A DNA stretch of 64,000 bases from Ichthyophthirius multifiliis (GCF_000220395.1 NW_004086000.1:62001-126000), one strand, 5' to 3'. Numbered from the stretch's first letter, positions 36,829 to 49,436 are shown. Numbers and translations are program-made. The notes: a model not told the origin generated them from the sequence alone.

Positions 36829-37300
36829 TTTGACATTCTCATTAATGATTTTTTAATTTCATAATGCTCTTTAGCTGATTTAGCACAATATTAACTTGGT
36901 TCTATTGAATTAGCTTTATTTATATCTTTTAAACCTTCAATATATTTATTTTATATTATATATAATTCGGCTCTGATTCTATAAGCATTTGATTCTCCTT
37001 CATTATAATAAATTATTTTGTTTAATATTTATTCTATTTTTTAATATTATTGTTATTATTTTAATTCATTAACACACTATTATAATAATTTATTTATATA
37101 ATCTTAATTTCCTTATAATTCTTCATCTTTGATTTAATCTAATTAAACCCCTTCATTTTCCTTTTTTTATAAATATAGAAAAATATTGTAATTATATGTA
37201 AAAACTTAAGTATTAACAATTTAGTTTTCGTTGGATTCTTTTGAATTTTAAGTTATTTTTTTTACAAATCTTATATTTCTTCTGATTTAAATGTATCCAT
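36829..37300 (-). CDS. TPR protein, frame broken at an A8 run
   Basis: The start ATG at 37300 gives MDTFKSEEIQDLQKK. After the break the protein reads SKESNENQIVNTQVFTYN, then helical segments DEELQGNQDYINKLLQQCV and NELKQQQQYQKIEQILNKII. A clear TPR unit follows: NEGESNAYRIRAELYIIQNK, YIEGLKDINKANSIEPSQ, YCAKSAKEHYEIKK, ending in TGA at 36831-36829. About 157 residues. It is a co-chaperone-like or scaffold TPR protein with no further domain. The break is at the coding A8 run (plus strand T8, 37256-37263) and one added A restores the frame. It lies 139 bp upstream of the TmcB/PAS gene on the same strand. Confidence 0.7.
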
Positions 37301-37495
37301 TTATTTTTTTATTTTGAAAATAATTAAATTTTAAATTATATAATTTTTTGTTTTTTAATAATTTTTAAATTTTTAATCATTTTTTTTATTTTAAATTAGT
37401 TTATATTCATAAATCTTTATTTTGGAAAATAAAATAAAATAAAATAAAATAAAAACAAATATAAATTTGATAATATCAAAAATTTAATTAAATAA

Positions 37496-37986
37496 ATGTC
37501 AACTGAAGATAAATATTAATATCCTAATTTTCCTCCTGATGATTAGAATTTAAAATATGATTAAAATATAGCAATACACAGAGTAAATTTAATATAAAAA
37601 ATAAATATAAACAATGAAAAAAATTATATTATATCATAGTTGAATCCAAAAGGTTTTGAATAAAAAGCAAAATTTTGTCCCATTTGTGATTTTCCAATAA
37701 ATATTGTAATTGTAAGTATACCTTGTAATCATTACTATTGTTATAGTTGCTACTCAGTTGATACATTTTAATGTAGATTGTAATTAGTATAAATATATAT
37801 ATTTATATTTTTAAAAATAAAATTATATATTACAATAAAAGATGTGATTAAATTATTAAAGATTTTAAAAAGCTTAATGATGATTAATAATTTTATAATT
37901 GTGACAATGAAACATGTTTTAAATATTTTGAAAATCAAGAAAAATATGATTAGCATATGAAATTTCATAATTAAACTGATAAATGA
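37496..37986 (+). CDS. HAKAI/CBLL1-like RING and C2H2 zinc-finger protein
   Basis: Two exons, 37496-37779 and 37842-37986, in phase; 142 residues. The RING ligands are C61 and C64 (FCPICDFPI), C77, H79, C82 and C85 (IPCNHYYCYSC), and C93 and C96 (QCRLC); the last pair is split by the intron. A single C2H2-type finger follows: CDNETCFKYFENQEKYDQHM ending KFH. RING plus one adjacent finger, with the order PICDxPI...IPCNHxxCYxC, is the arrangement of HAKAI (CBLL1), an E3 ligase and a stable part of the m6A mRNA methylation complex. The protein is much shorter than animal HAKAI and lacks a long tail. E3 activity and m6A role are inferred from the family. Confidence 0.8.
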
Positions 37987-38804
37987 AATAAATAAGTGAT
38001 TATTATTAAAAAATAAAAAGACTATTATATTTTTATTATATATCGATATTTTTTATACAACAATGATATTGATTAAAAAAATACTGATTGGATTAAATTA
38101 TTATTTAATAAATTTAGATTACATAATCAATAAATACATTATAATATAATGATTTAAACTTTTTAGTTTCTTTCAATTTAATATATATAAAAATTGATTA
38201 TATTATGTAATATAATTATTATATATATATAAAAAAATAATAATAATTTATTAGAGTTAAAAATAAAAATACTAAGACTTTTTTATTTTTAAATAATATA
38301 TATAAATAAATAAAAATATTCCAATTTTTTTATTTTATTTATAATAATTTTATTTAGTATTATAAATAGAAATATTTATTAATTAAAATATTTTTAAATA
38401 TTTACCTAATAGTATAATAATAGTAAATAAAATTCATAAAAATTTAAAATATAATCGATATACTAAAATATTCTAATAAAACATTTGTTTATATTAAAAT
38501 AATTATTTATTTTATATTATATTTAAAAAAAAAAATATTAATTAAATAAACTAAATTTAATATATTAATATTTATATATAATTTTTATTTATAAAAATTA
38601 TTACATTTTTACATTTTTTTTAATATAAAATAAATATTTAATATTATTTTTAATTATTATAATAAAAAATATTTAATATTATAATTTAATTAATAGAAAT
38701 GTAATATATTTACTTTAAATAACCCTTTATTTATTGTTTTTATTATAAAAATTTAAGAAAAAAATATTATTAATTACAAAATTTAATATTTGTTTAAAAT
38801 AAAT
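37987..38804. other. Gene-free spacer
   Basis: About 0.8 kb of A/T-rich sequence between the HAKAI-like and cyclin genes. No open frame with protein-like composition on either strand. Confidence 0.5.
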
Positions 38805-40171
38805 ATGAGTATTTGTTTAAAAAAAAACAAAAAAATAGCAAAAGTTTAAATTGATTAAGTGAAATAAATTATTTTTAATGATAAAAAACTGAAATAAAAA
38901 GAACAAAATAATAAAATTCTTAATTATTTTAATATAATTAAAAAATAGGGTTTAATTAATACACCCTTAAAAAATGATTTTATTAATATAAATAGTTCTT
39001 TTAATTATTAAATAGAAAATAATTCAAATACAATAAATAAAGAAATATTTATAAAAGATGATTATGAGTCCTTCTATAATAATTAATAATAAACAAAAAA
39101 TATTTACGATTTTCAAATGGATATGATTTGTTATGAATAATTATCTTCAGACACACCAAAATAAAAGCAAACTTAAATATAAAAAAATGAATAATAAAGT
39201 TAAATATATTTATAAATAAATTTAGAATATGAAGATTAAAATTAATAGAGTTTAGATTATATTTTTGAAAACTAAAGTAGATATTAGATAGACTAAAAAT
39301 ATTTAACTACATAATAATTTAATTAAAATAAAGATTAAATTAATATCAATAATAAATATATTTATCAATTATGCCAAAGTATATGGAAAAAATATGAGGA
39401 TAATTAATTAAGCACTTAATATATTTAATAGATATATAATTTAGAATTTGACTAATGAGAATATTAAAATATTATAAAATATTTCATTAGTATGCATATT
39501 TATAGCCTCTAAATACGAAGTAAATACAATTATTAATTATATTATTTATTATTAAATATAAAAATACATATAATCCATTTTTTTAAAAAGGATCAAATAA
39601 ATTATTTTTCAATTGAAAAATATTATTTGAATAATTTTAATGAATAATTTTTAAAATAAAAAGAAATTCATATTCTAAAAGTAATAATTTAATTTTTTTT
39701 TTTTTTTAATTTTTAAAATAAAAAATTAAGAGTTTATAGTTTTTACTAAACGATTTTTCTTAAGAAGAAATTTGCGAGTCTCTTTTCTTAGAATGGGATA
39801 AGATTTAAGATGAAAAGGTTTTCTTTATTTCAAATTATAAAAAAAATTCTTAATTATAATGGATTTAAATTATAATACAGACAATAGGTCTTGATTGCTA
39901 AGCCTATAAATATAATAAAATAAATATAGTTTTTTCATTAATTTATATATAAAAAATAATGGATACTTAATCTATTAATCTAAATCAACTTTATTAATTG
40001 AGTAATTAAAAACATAACTATTTTAATTCTACTGTATAGCTATAAAATTTTAATATGAATATAATTAGATTATTTAATCTATTTATATCTAATAAAGATA
40101 ATAAATTAAATAATATAAAATAATTATTAGATACTATTTATTATATATTTTCGTTAGCTTATAAAATATGA
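38805..40171 (+). CDS. Cyclin, with one unresolved junction in the cyclin box
   Basis: A Q/N-rich N-terminal region of about 190 residues precedes a cyclin box: IYQLCQSIWKKYEDNQLS, LNIFNRYIIQNLTNENIKI, LVCIFIASKYE, then FSIEKYYLNNFNEQFLKQKE and IHILKSLQFLLNDFS. The last corresponds to helix 5 (E..IL..L.F.L..P). Introns at 39520-39590 and 39681-39730 are in phase. Between KYEDNQLS and LNIFNRY (about 39375-39412) the frame changes. Either a 34-nt intron starts at GTATATGG and removes the IWKKYEDNQLS segment, or the sequence has an indel. A second helical domain follows and TGA is at 40169-40171. Cyclins activate CDKs; the subclass cannot be told. Confidence 0.75.
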
Positions 40172-40324
40172 TGTTTTTTTATTTGACTTTATTTTTATAA
40201 TTAATTATTTATATAATTATTAAATTATATATATTTATATATATAATATATATATATATATATTTAAATTTATTTAGGCGGGGCATATATATAAATAAAA
40301 TTAATTAATTATAAAAAATAAAAA

Positions 40325-41366
40325 ATGAGATAAACTGATTTTTTCAAAGGTAATAATACTTCCAAAACTAATAGTGAAAAAAACGATAGACAATATGAGT
40401 TTTTCGAAAATAAATAACCAAATATAATTTAATAATCTCCAAAAGCATCAAATTTAAAATAACCTTAAAAAGGAAATATTTAAGGACGTCAAACATAAAT
40501 TCCATTTTTTAAAAAAGAAACACAATCAAAGATATAAATACCTGAGAGAACATTGACCTAATTGTAAGAACTAGTTTGCTTTATAAATTAAGCCGAAATA
40601 TTTTCTGAACCAATAACTTTGAAGTAAATCTAATGCCCAAATTAAAAGTAATTTAGTTAGATTTTTTGGTCTTTTATAAAAATATTAGATTCTAATGCAA
40701 AACCTGAACATATTTTAATTGAAGAAATCCCTTAATACATGAAAATTTGGAATTATCCTTATAATTTAAATAAAAATATGTTTTCTACAATAGGAGCTCC
40801 TCATACATGGTCTCATTTGTAAAATTTGCTTATTTGGATTTATTAGTTGATAAAAGATATTAAATTGTGTGAGTCTTAAAATGAAAATAATAAAATTAAT
40901 TCTAATTAATAAAACTTTCAATAATAAAATGATATGGAAATTTTAAATGATTATATAGCCAAAACATATAAATAATAGGGTTAATTGGGAAAGACTAATT
41001 AAAAAAATATTTATTTTGAAAAAGATGATTAAGTAGAATAGGAAGAAGTAGAGAAAAAACTTTGGACAAAAAATTAAAATATTAACAAAATTATTAAGGA
41101 ATATGAAGTAAGAATTGAAACTTTAAAACTGACGAATAAAAATTTGTGTATTAAATAACCTGAATTGTCTGAAATAAAAAGTTAAATAATATATTAATAA
41201 GATTAAATAAATATGGAAAATGAAGTTACAAAAGAAATATAAAATGAAAATGAAAATATTCACAAAAATATTGAATAACTTCATGATTAATTTAATGAAA
41301 AAATGATATAATTAGAAAGTATTTTAAAATTTTAAAAAGAAAATTATAATACAATTTATATATATA

Positions 41367-41400
<34 letters not shown>

Positions 41401-42325
41401 ATTTTATTTAGATATAAGATAAGAAAGAAGAAAAATCGAACAATAAATTAATTAATAAGAATTCGATATTAACATTGCTGAAAAAAAAGTTAAAGAAATC
41501 GATCATTTAAACTTATTGAAAACAAATGTTGAATAATAAATAAATGAATAAATTATTAAAAGAGAATTTTTATATACAGAATGTGAAGATTAATTTAATT
41601 AATTAAATAAATTGGTATAAGAATATAATGCTAATTTGAGTTAATTAAGTGAAATTTATATGTAGGTTTAAGATTTTATAGCAATTTTGAATTTCGAAAA
41701 TTTAAGAAAAGATGACTTTTTCTTATTAATTGAAAGAAAAAATGATGAAGAAAATATAAATTTTAATAATAATAACTATAGTAAGTAAAATATAAAGGAA
41801 ATAATGGGTAAATTAATTAATTTAGACATGAAAAAAGCTAAGGAAAAATTAAATAAATTAAAATAAGATTATTTGTAAACAATAAAGGAATAAGAAGATA
41901 CTATAAAATAGACTTAATTTGAAATTGATTAGATGAAAGGAAATCTTAGAGATGATGAATTAAAAATGAATTAATTAAAGTTGAAGATTTAATAAAAATA
42001 GGATGAAATATAATTAATTTAAAAATAAATTTAAGATAGCTAATCTTAATTCAAAAAACTTTCAGAAGAATAAATTGAAAAAAATTCGAAATTGTCAATT
42101 ATTATTAATAATATTAAAGCTGAAGAACATAATTAAACTAATGATTTGACTTATTTAATGAATAATGTAGAGAAAAACAAAATTTAATTTTAAAAAGAAA
42201 AAGAATAGGCCTAATATATTGTTGATATGCATTTGTAAAAAATAAATATGTTAAAATAAGAAAATATAAAGAGTTTAGAAGAGATTTACTTATTTTATCA
42301 CGATTTGAATTAGTAAATTAAATGA
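40325..42325 (+). CDS. NDC80: Kinetochore protein NDC80/HEC1
   Basis: NDC80 binds microtubules at the outer kinetochore as part of the NDC80 complex with NUF2, SPC24 and SPC25. Two exons, 40325-41318 and 41412-42325, in phase; 635 residues, close to the human 642. Residues 1-75 are a basic disordered tail (MRQTDFFKGNNTSK, KGNIQGRQTQIPFFKKE). The calponin-homology domain follows with ERTLTQLQELVCFI, QFSQIFWSFIKILDSNAKPE, EIPQYMKIWNYPYNL and the hallmark TIGAPHTWSHL (GAPHTW at 157-162), then LLIWIYQLIKDI. From about residue 230 to the end it is coiled coil with a break near YNANLSQLSEI. The A7 run at 40377-40383 is read without a frame change. The intron carries an (AT)n tract. Confidence 0.95.
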
Positions 42326-42448
42326 AATATTTATTTAGTTTACTTTAAAAATGTTTTTGTATATTTTTTTAATATAATATTATATATGAATAACTTACAT
42401 AATTATTTTTTTTATATTTATAAAAAAATATATAGATATTTATTTAAT
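42326..42448. other. Convergent 3' spacer
   Basis: Only 123 bp separate the NDC80 stop from the stop of the opposite-strand gene. The sequence is A/T-rich, and no terminator or poly(A) motif can be distinguished. Confidence 0.5.
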
Positions 42449-44529
42449 TCATTAACAATCTTTAATTATTTTACATTTTGATTTTTAATTTGGAATCGAA
42501 ATTTATATGTATTCATCAGGTAAATCATCTTCACTTGATTGTTCTTCGTATTAAATAATTTAATTATTTTCATGTTATTGTATTTTTCCTTTTCTTATAA
42601 CTAAATGATTTACTTCTTTTAAATCTTTATAAATAAAAAATTTAATACTAATATATTTTTGATAATTATGAGAAATGAAAAACTTATTATAAGGACTTAA
42701 AATTTCTAGTATTTTTTGGCTTACTTCTAGTATATATAATTGCTTTTAGTCTAATTAAGAAATTGAGAAATTTTCTTGATTTTTATATGTAGAAAACTGA
42801 ATGGAAATTTTTAAACAATTATTTAAATTTTATTATGCATCCTATACTTTTAATTCTAAAAAACCTTAATTTTTGCACAAATCACAGGTTAAATTAGTTA
42901 AATTAAAAAATAATTAAGTTAAATATTAGGATTATTAAGATACTATAAATTATTCATGTATATTTTTAAGTAAAAAATTTAACTTTTTTGTCTTTCTTTT
43001 AGACTCCAAAACCAAATATATGTTACTTATAATTTCATTTAAATTTATTTATTTTATATCATTATCAAAATCGCCATAAATTTTATTTTTTATTGAAAAA
43101 TTTTGAATAATACTAATAGTTTCAAAACTTTAGAAAATAGCGCTTAAATTATTTTCTTTGATTTAACTTATTTTTTTTTATACAGTATTTATTTATTAAG
43201 TTCTCAATTATTAGAATAATTTTTAAGATTAAGCACTTAATTCTTTGATAAATTAGTTAACTTTTATTTATTATTTTTATCTAATTTATTTTTCAAAGCG
43301 TAATTTTTATTCAATTGATTCTTCTTAAATTATTAAAACAATATATATATCATCTAAAAAATAACTAAATAATTTAATTTAAAATACTTAAGGTACACAT
43401 AATCCTTATTCTTAAATATAATTTCCTTATATAAAATTATGTTCTTCGTTATTTAGAGTTTTACTAAATTAAGATACATTTTTATTTAGAGAAAAAGTAG
43501 ATTTATTTTTTTATCTATTTTATTTTTAAGAAATATTTTTATTTATAATATTCATATTTTATTTTAATAAAACGCCTGTTTTATTATTGAAAGTATGGGA
43601 ATTGTTTAATTTTTCGATTTTTTTGTAAGAATTATCAGATAATTTAGCTTTTTAAATATTTTTTTCGTCACATTTTTTCTTTTACTTTTATGTCTCCTTT
43701 TCAATTAATTCCCTTATTTTTTATTTTAACGTGCTTTTATTTTATGTTTGTATATCAGTTTCAATAAAAACATTTTAAATAAATTTGTTAAATTCGTCAT
43801 TATTTTATATTTATAAGCATGCTTTTGCACTCTAATTTTATTAAAAAAGTTAAATTAATTCTTCCCTTTGATCAAATTTAGAAATAAAAATATTTGAAGG
43901 AATTAACTTATCTATTATATATTCGGATTTTTCATATTATTATTTTAATTAAAAACTCTACCTCATTATTTTTTCATCTTGAAACAAAGAGTAGAAAATT
44001 ATACTGAAACAAAAATCATTGTGTAAACGTTGTTATACATAAAATTAAAAAGAAAAAATATAATAAAATTTAAGGTAAATACTGTAAATAATTTATATCT
44101 TATATTATATGAAAATCTTAAAATTATTATTATTAAGATATTACTAAAACCATATTGAAATTCGCTATAAAACTATAACTAAATCTTATATATAAAATCA
44201 TTTTAAGATAACATTAGCATTTTAAAAACTTGTAATTAGGAAAAGAATAATACCCCTTTATGGAAATTTTTTTTTCTAAAATATAAAGTTAAAAAAATAA
44301 ATGCATTTATAATTACTATGAAAGTTTAGTAAATCATGTATTTTTAGTTTAAACTATCTTTATTGTTCAAAAAATATATTCTATATAATTAATGAAAAAG
44401 AATTAATATTTCATTAAAATTTTGAAATCCTATTATTTTCAGTAGAACACAGGTATTTTGATTAATTATATTATTTTAATATTAAAGTTCTTGTATTTTG
44501 TTTTTAAAAATTAAAGAATATTAATCCAT
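42449..44529 (-). CDS. Multi-pass membrane protein with long cytosolic region, unknown
   Basis: The start ATG at 44529-44527 gives MDQYSLIFKNKIQ. Four to six hydrophobic helices follow (CVLLKIIGF to FHQLYRIYFL, IYQTFIVIINAFIFLTLYF, FSNILIIIILRF, LFTVFTLNFIIFFLFNF). A 35-nt GTATAA...TTTCAG intron near 44000 joins FNF to IIFYSLFQDEKIMRQSF exactly in phase. The cytosolic part begins EYIIDKLIPSNIFISKFDQR and continues Lys/Asn-rich. It then has a conserved-looking end: NLTCDLCKNQGFLELKVQ, DQKQLYILEVSQKILEIL and EEQSSEDDLPDEYI before TGA at 42451-42449. The layout (membrane domain, linker, soluble domain) recalls ciliate PAS/histidine-kinase-like receptors, but I see no kinase or cyclase motif. It lies directly downstream of the potassium channel on the same strand. 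Confidence 0.55.
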
Positions 44530-44764
44530 TATTAGATTTTTTTTTTTTTATAAAATTATAAAAATATTAAAATTTAATCAAAATAAATAAAATTTAAATA
44601 TTTTTTTAAAAAACAAAAAAACAAAAAAATTATTAATAAAATAATATTTTTATATATAAAAATTTCTATATTTATAAAATATAAACTATAAAGTTATTTT
44701 TAATATTAATAAAGTTATTCTTCATATTCTTTGTTTAATATTTAAGTAAATTTTTATATTATTC

Positions 44765-47700
44765 TCATTTGAATGTATTTTTCGTGCCTTTTCTTAACTA
44801 TTAGGAAAAGTTGCTTAGATTATACCTATCTCTTCTTTAATTTAACATTTTTAATTTTTTAGGTTCTCCTTTTTACATAATCTTTTTGATATATTTTTCA
44901 TAAATTTTAATTACATTTCCAATATTATTATTAGGAAAATAATAAAAGAAATCTTTTTATTTTTCAAAATTTCGAGGAATTATAAATTCTGATTTTTCAA
45001 ACTCGTTTATTGCCTAGGAATTTTTAGCAATGCTTTTATGTTATTCTGCTCCACTATTTATTATAGAACCTGACTTAGAACGGTTTTTACTAAAATAACT
45101 ATGATTTTTCTTTGCACAATCTTTATAAACTTCACATATTAATTACTTCAGAACCGAAATATTTTACTCAGATTAAATATTTATATTAAAATTACTACCA
45201 TTATTACTATTAGAACTTTTATTATCATCTTAATCTCCTTCTTAAGAAGATAATGATTATTATAAATTTCTATCTAGAATTAAATTATTTTCACTACTTT
45301 GAATTAACTCTTTCATATTTTATTTAGTTTTATTATCGTTTCCTTAAAAAAATAATATAAATATTTATTTGTATGCTTTATTTAATACCATGATTTTTTT
45401 TTTATAAATCGAAATTTACCATAACTTATTTTTTATGCTTAAAATTATGATTTTCTATATTTAGAATAGGGGAATTTATTTAATTTTTTTCTTTAGTTAT
45501 TAATTATTAAATATTATTGATAGTTTATTCGTAAAATTCTAACTATTTTGCATCATAATATTGTTAAAAATGTTCGATTTCAATATCATCTACTTATTCG
45601 TTTGAATTAAATATTTTATTTTCAAAATCATAAACTAATTCTGGTAATCCTATATAAAATTAGAAATCATTTGAATTTATTATTTCTTTTTCATCTTCTG
45701 TTTATATTTAATCTAAATCATCTACTGTTTTTTTAACAAATTCCCATCTAATGTTTTTTAAAACAGTTCTTTTTTTTATTTTTTTTTTTAAAAAAAAAAA
45801 AAAAACATTAATAAATATTTACATATTTTAATTAAAAATAATTATTTTCTGTATTTATTTTTATACTTTACACATTAATTTATTATTAAAGTATTCAATT
45901 TATGTTATTTATTTCTTGTTTAAAATTTTCTTATTTACGAAATATTTTTATTGTATCTTGCTATAATAAGTAATTTTGGTCTTCTTTTGTTATAGAAAGG
46001 ACATTATAATAAAGAATGTCCGAGTTTTTAGCAACTAAAACAAACTTATTCGAAGTTTCTTTCATAAACTATTATATTATCATGCAATCTACAAAAATTT
46101 TCCTTTTTTGTTTAAAAAGAAAATATTACTTGTTCATATTATTTTTTTTTATTTATTTTTTTTCTTTAATTTTATTTAAAAAATTTAATCAAAAAAAATA
46201 AAAAAATATCCATTTTTTCTTTTTTCATTTTTTCATTTTAATTGGAATTTTAAAAACGAAATTATAAAAAAAAGAAATATGAATAAATAATATATTTTGA
46301 AAATTAAATTATTTAAATACATAATCTTTAGGAAAGGATTTTAATATGTCTAATAAATCTTATCTATTAAAATATGCAAATTGGGCTGGAGAAGAACATT
46401 AAGCTCCATATTTTTCTGGTAAAGAAGAAAAAAAACTATAATTTCCTAAAACATCTCCTTACTATTTTTTATTTGAAAAATAAAATTATAAATATACATA
46501 TACATATATATATATATATTTATATATTTATTTATTTTTTAAAAAAAAAGAGTTTACATTTGCTTATCCGATTTTTTTTTATTCATTTCCTATTTATTAA
46601 TATACATCAACTTTACCATCATATAGAAAATAAATATTTTAATTATTGCTATTTTATAAATATACATAATCTCCAGCTTATAATATTAATTCTTTCATTT
46701 AAATACAAAATTTTTCTCGTGCTTCTATGGAAAAGTTTAAATTAAATAAATTATAACTAGATAAGATTTTTCCAAAGAATTCTTTTTTAAATTCAGTTTA
46801 AATATTTTAAGATAATTCTCGAATTATTTCTTCTCCTCTTTTATTTTTATTACTTTTTTAAAGATTTTAGTGTTACATGCTTTTTAATATTTATAATTAC
46901 ATTCTTTTTGTTATATTTCTAGTCCTTAAATAGATGTTAATATCGTATTTATTTTATCTTGATTTTTTTTTAAAAAAAAATAAATAAAAAAAATTACTTA
47001 AATTCACTCTCTCTTTTTGCTATTTCTTAAAAAATAGTTCCTTTTATTATAAATAAATATATAATTTTTTTATTTTTTAAAAAATACCTATAGTATTCAT
47101 AGAATAACCAAATAAACCACAGCTAATAATAGTAATCATAATAATAAATAATTTTTCTCTAGGAGTTTATGGAGTAATATCCCCATAACCAACAGTAACC
47201 ATAGTAATACATGCAAAATAGTAGCTATTTAAATATCTGATATTATACTCAGTATTAAGAAGTTCTTCTTTATGTAGCCACGTATCATTTCTTCCATTCT
47301 AAATATCAATCATAGCCACATAATGGAATAAACAAGCCACAAAATGAGCCATCATAAAAACAAGTAAAAGCAACTTAATTAAATCAAATATAGTCGAAAA
47401 TCGTTACTATAATTAAAAATGTTCGTCTACCATTTCAATTATTTTAGGTAATTAATAAATTCTAATTAAAAAAATCCACATTAGTATTTACTCGCCTTCA
47501 TAACTAATAGAAACTGATAAACTAGTAATTAAGTTAATCCAAAAATTAAACTTTATATAATTACTTTGAATTTCAACTATATCAGCCACAAGTAATCCAT
47601 TTTTATAATAAGCAAAAGTGAAGTTTATAAAAATGTCTATAATTAAAATTATTTAAGGAATAACATCACTTAAAATATAACCCAGGGAGTATTTAGGCAA

Positions 47701-48588
47701 TAATATATCAAAAGAAATTTTAAAAGGAATACTAAAAATTAAACTCATAAAACCATATAATAAAATTAAATTCCAATATAAGGCTATATTATCACTTGGT
47801 TCAATAACAATTATTTTACGCTAAACATTATTAAAGTTAAGTTTAAATTAGCTCAAAATATAATAACATCTGTCTCCTATGGCTTCTATATTCATCATAT
47901 TTAAATTATTATAATTATTATAATAGGTATATTCTTTTAGGATACTAACAAACTTTCTTACACGCTTCATTATTCCTAATATTTTCCATTATAAATCGGC
48001 TCCTTATAGCTTTTTATTGTGAAGTTGTTCTATTTTCACTAAATTATGTACTGGCTTTTTGGATGTTTATACTAACTCTACTATATCTTAGTTTTGCTTT
48101 ATTGTTTGCTAAAACCTTTGGTCTTCGCTTTGTTTTTTGGCAAGTTCGATTAGTTGCTTTCCTTTTCTTAATTTGAGAAATTCGTCTATTTTTTCTTTTT
48201 CATATATTAAAATTCTTTTTTTGTGGTTTTTTATTGTGTTATAAAATTACAGTTAATTGTTTTGAGTTTGATAACTTTTTGTATTATTTTTTAAAAAAAT
48301 AGAATTCGGTATGTTTTTTTCACTAAACATTGATATATTATTTGTTATGTTTTCATTTAAGGAGTGTGTAATATTTTTGCTTATTTTTTTTCCTTCAAAA
48401 ACATTTAAAGGATTTTAATTAATTTATTAATCGTCAATATTTTTTTAAATTATATTTTATTAAAATAGCTAAGCTCGCATTTTGGCACCTGTTGTATTCA
48501 TTATTGTATAAATTTCTTCGAGATGAATTTTTTCTTTTTAATTAGTGTCATTTTAATTAGGTTAATAAATTAAAATATTGGAACTCAT
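44765..48588 (-). CDS. Voltage-gated-like potassium channel with cyclic-nucleotide-binding domain
   Basis: The start ATG at 48588-48586 gives MSSNILIYQPNQND. A long N-terminal cytosolic region is followed by membrane helices (IALYWNLILLYGFMSLIFSI, QIILIIDIFINFTFAYY, LLLLVFMMAHFVACLFHYVA). The pore reads YYFACITMVTVGYGDITPQ, with the potassium selectivity filter TVGYGD, then IIMITIISCGLFGYSMNTIG. A 47-nt intron (47041-47087) sits there in phase. The CNBD end is visible as LGNYSFFSSLPEKYGA and NRQDLLDILKSFPKDYV. A ciliate-typical zinc-knuckle-like segment CFSCQKLGHSLLQCPFYN follows, and the C-terminus continues to TGA at 44767-44765. EAG/CNG-type channels of this form control ciliary beating and excitability in ciliates. 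The S4 charges and the middle of the CNBD were not checked residue by residue. Confidence 0.87.
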
Positions 48589-49110
48589 TTTGCTTATTTT
48601 TGCTTTTAATATTTTAATTTATTATTTAAATATTTATTTGTTTTTTTTTAAATAAATATAAAAAAACATTAACTTTATTTTATTTGTAAGTATTTATATA
48701 ATTTGTTATTATTTTTATTTCATTCTCTATATTAAGTATATTAAAAAATTTAAATAAGCATTTTACATAATTAACATAAGTTTAATGACACATAAATGAC
48801 ATTTAAAATAGATTATTTATTATTACTTTTTTCATTTGTAAGTTGATAAAGAATTTTTAAAAATATATTTTATTATTATTATTATATCATAATTTATATT
48901 AAGCATATTAAAAAATTTAAATAAGCATTATACACAATTAATATAAATATACAAATTAAAGTTATTAAAAAAATAAAAGCTTCTTCTTTTTTATTCATAG
49001 AAAATAAAATAAGAATTATTATTTTTCAATATAATTTTATTAAAACTGATATTATATATATATATAATATTAATTTATTAATAATAAGAAAATAAAATTA
49101 ATTAATATAA
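48589..49110. other. Spacer between divergent genes
   Basis: A/T-rich spacer between the potassium channel start (minus) and the coiled-coil gene start (plus). It contains two imperfect copies (about 48728-48800 and 48894-48960) of a stretch like ATTAAGCATATTAAAAAATTTAAATAAGCATT. No gene seen. Confidence 0.5.
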
Positions 49111-49436
49111 ATGTCAAATAATTATTAAAACGAAGATTAAGGAAAATAATAAAAGCAAAAATAAAAAATCGAATAAAAAGAATTTACAAAAGAAAAAAAA
49201 GATTATAGTAAGATTAATTATGGAAAATGATTGAAGCTGAAAAAGAATCAAGGGAAATTTTGAAATTAAAATATAAATTAGATTAAGCAAGATAATTAAG
49301 AGAATAGACATCATAATAAATAAAATAAGTTAAACATGAATATACTTAAATGAAAACAAACTTAAAGCAATTTATCCATGAATAAAATTAAACAACTCAC
49401 AAAGTAACATATCCTAAAAGAGGACAAAAAGAATGA
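49111..49436 (+). CDS. Small coiled-coil protein, frame broken at an A8 run
   Basis: MSNNYQNEDQGKQQKQKQK leads to KEFTKEKK in the first frame. After the A8 run (49193-49200) the next frame gives RLQQDQLWKMIEAEKESRE, ILKLKYKLDQARQLREQTSQ, HEYTQMKTNLKQFIHEQNQ and TYPKRGQKE before TGA. The total length, 326 nt, is not a multiple of three, and one added A makes a single 108-residue coiled-coil protein. Uninterrupted heptads and lack of other motifs suggest a cytoskeletal or tether role; I do not recognise the family. Confidence 0.6.

Noticed and set aside
39456-39458. Apparent in-frame TGA inside the cyclin gene (selenocysteine or recoding)
   Set aside because: The cyclin motifs RYI and FIASKYE are in another frame here, so the TGA is not in the true reading frame.
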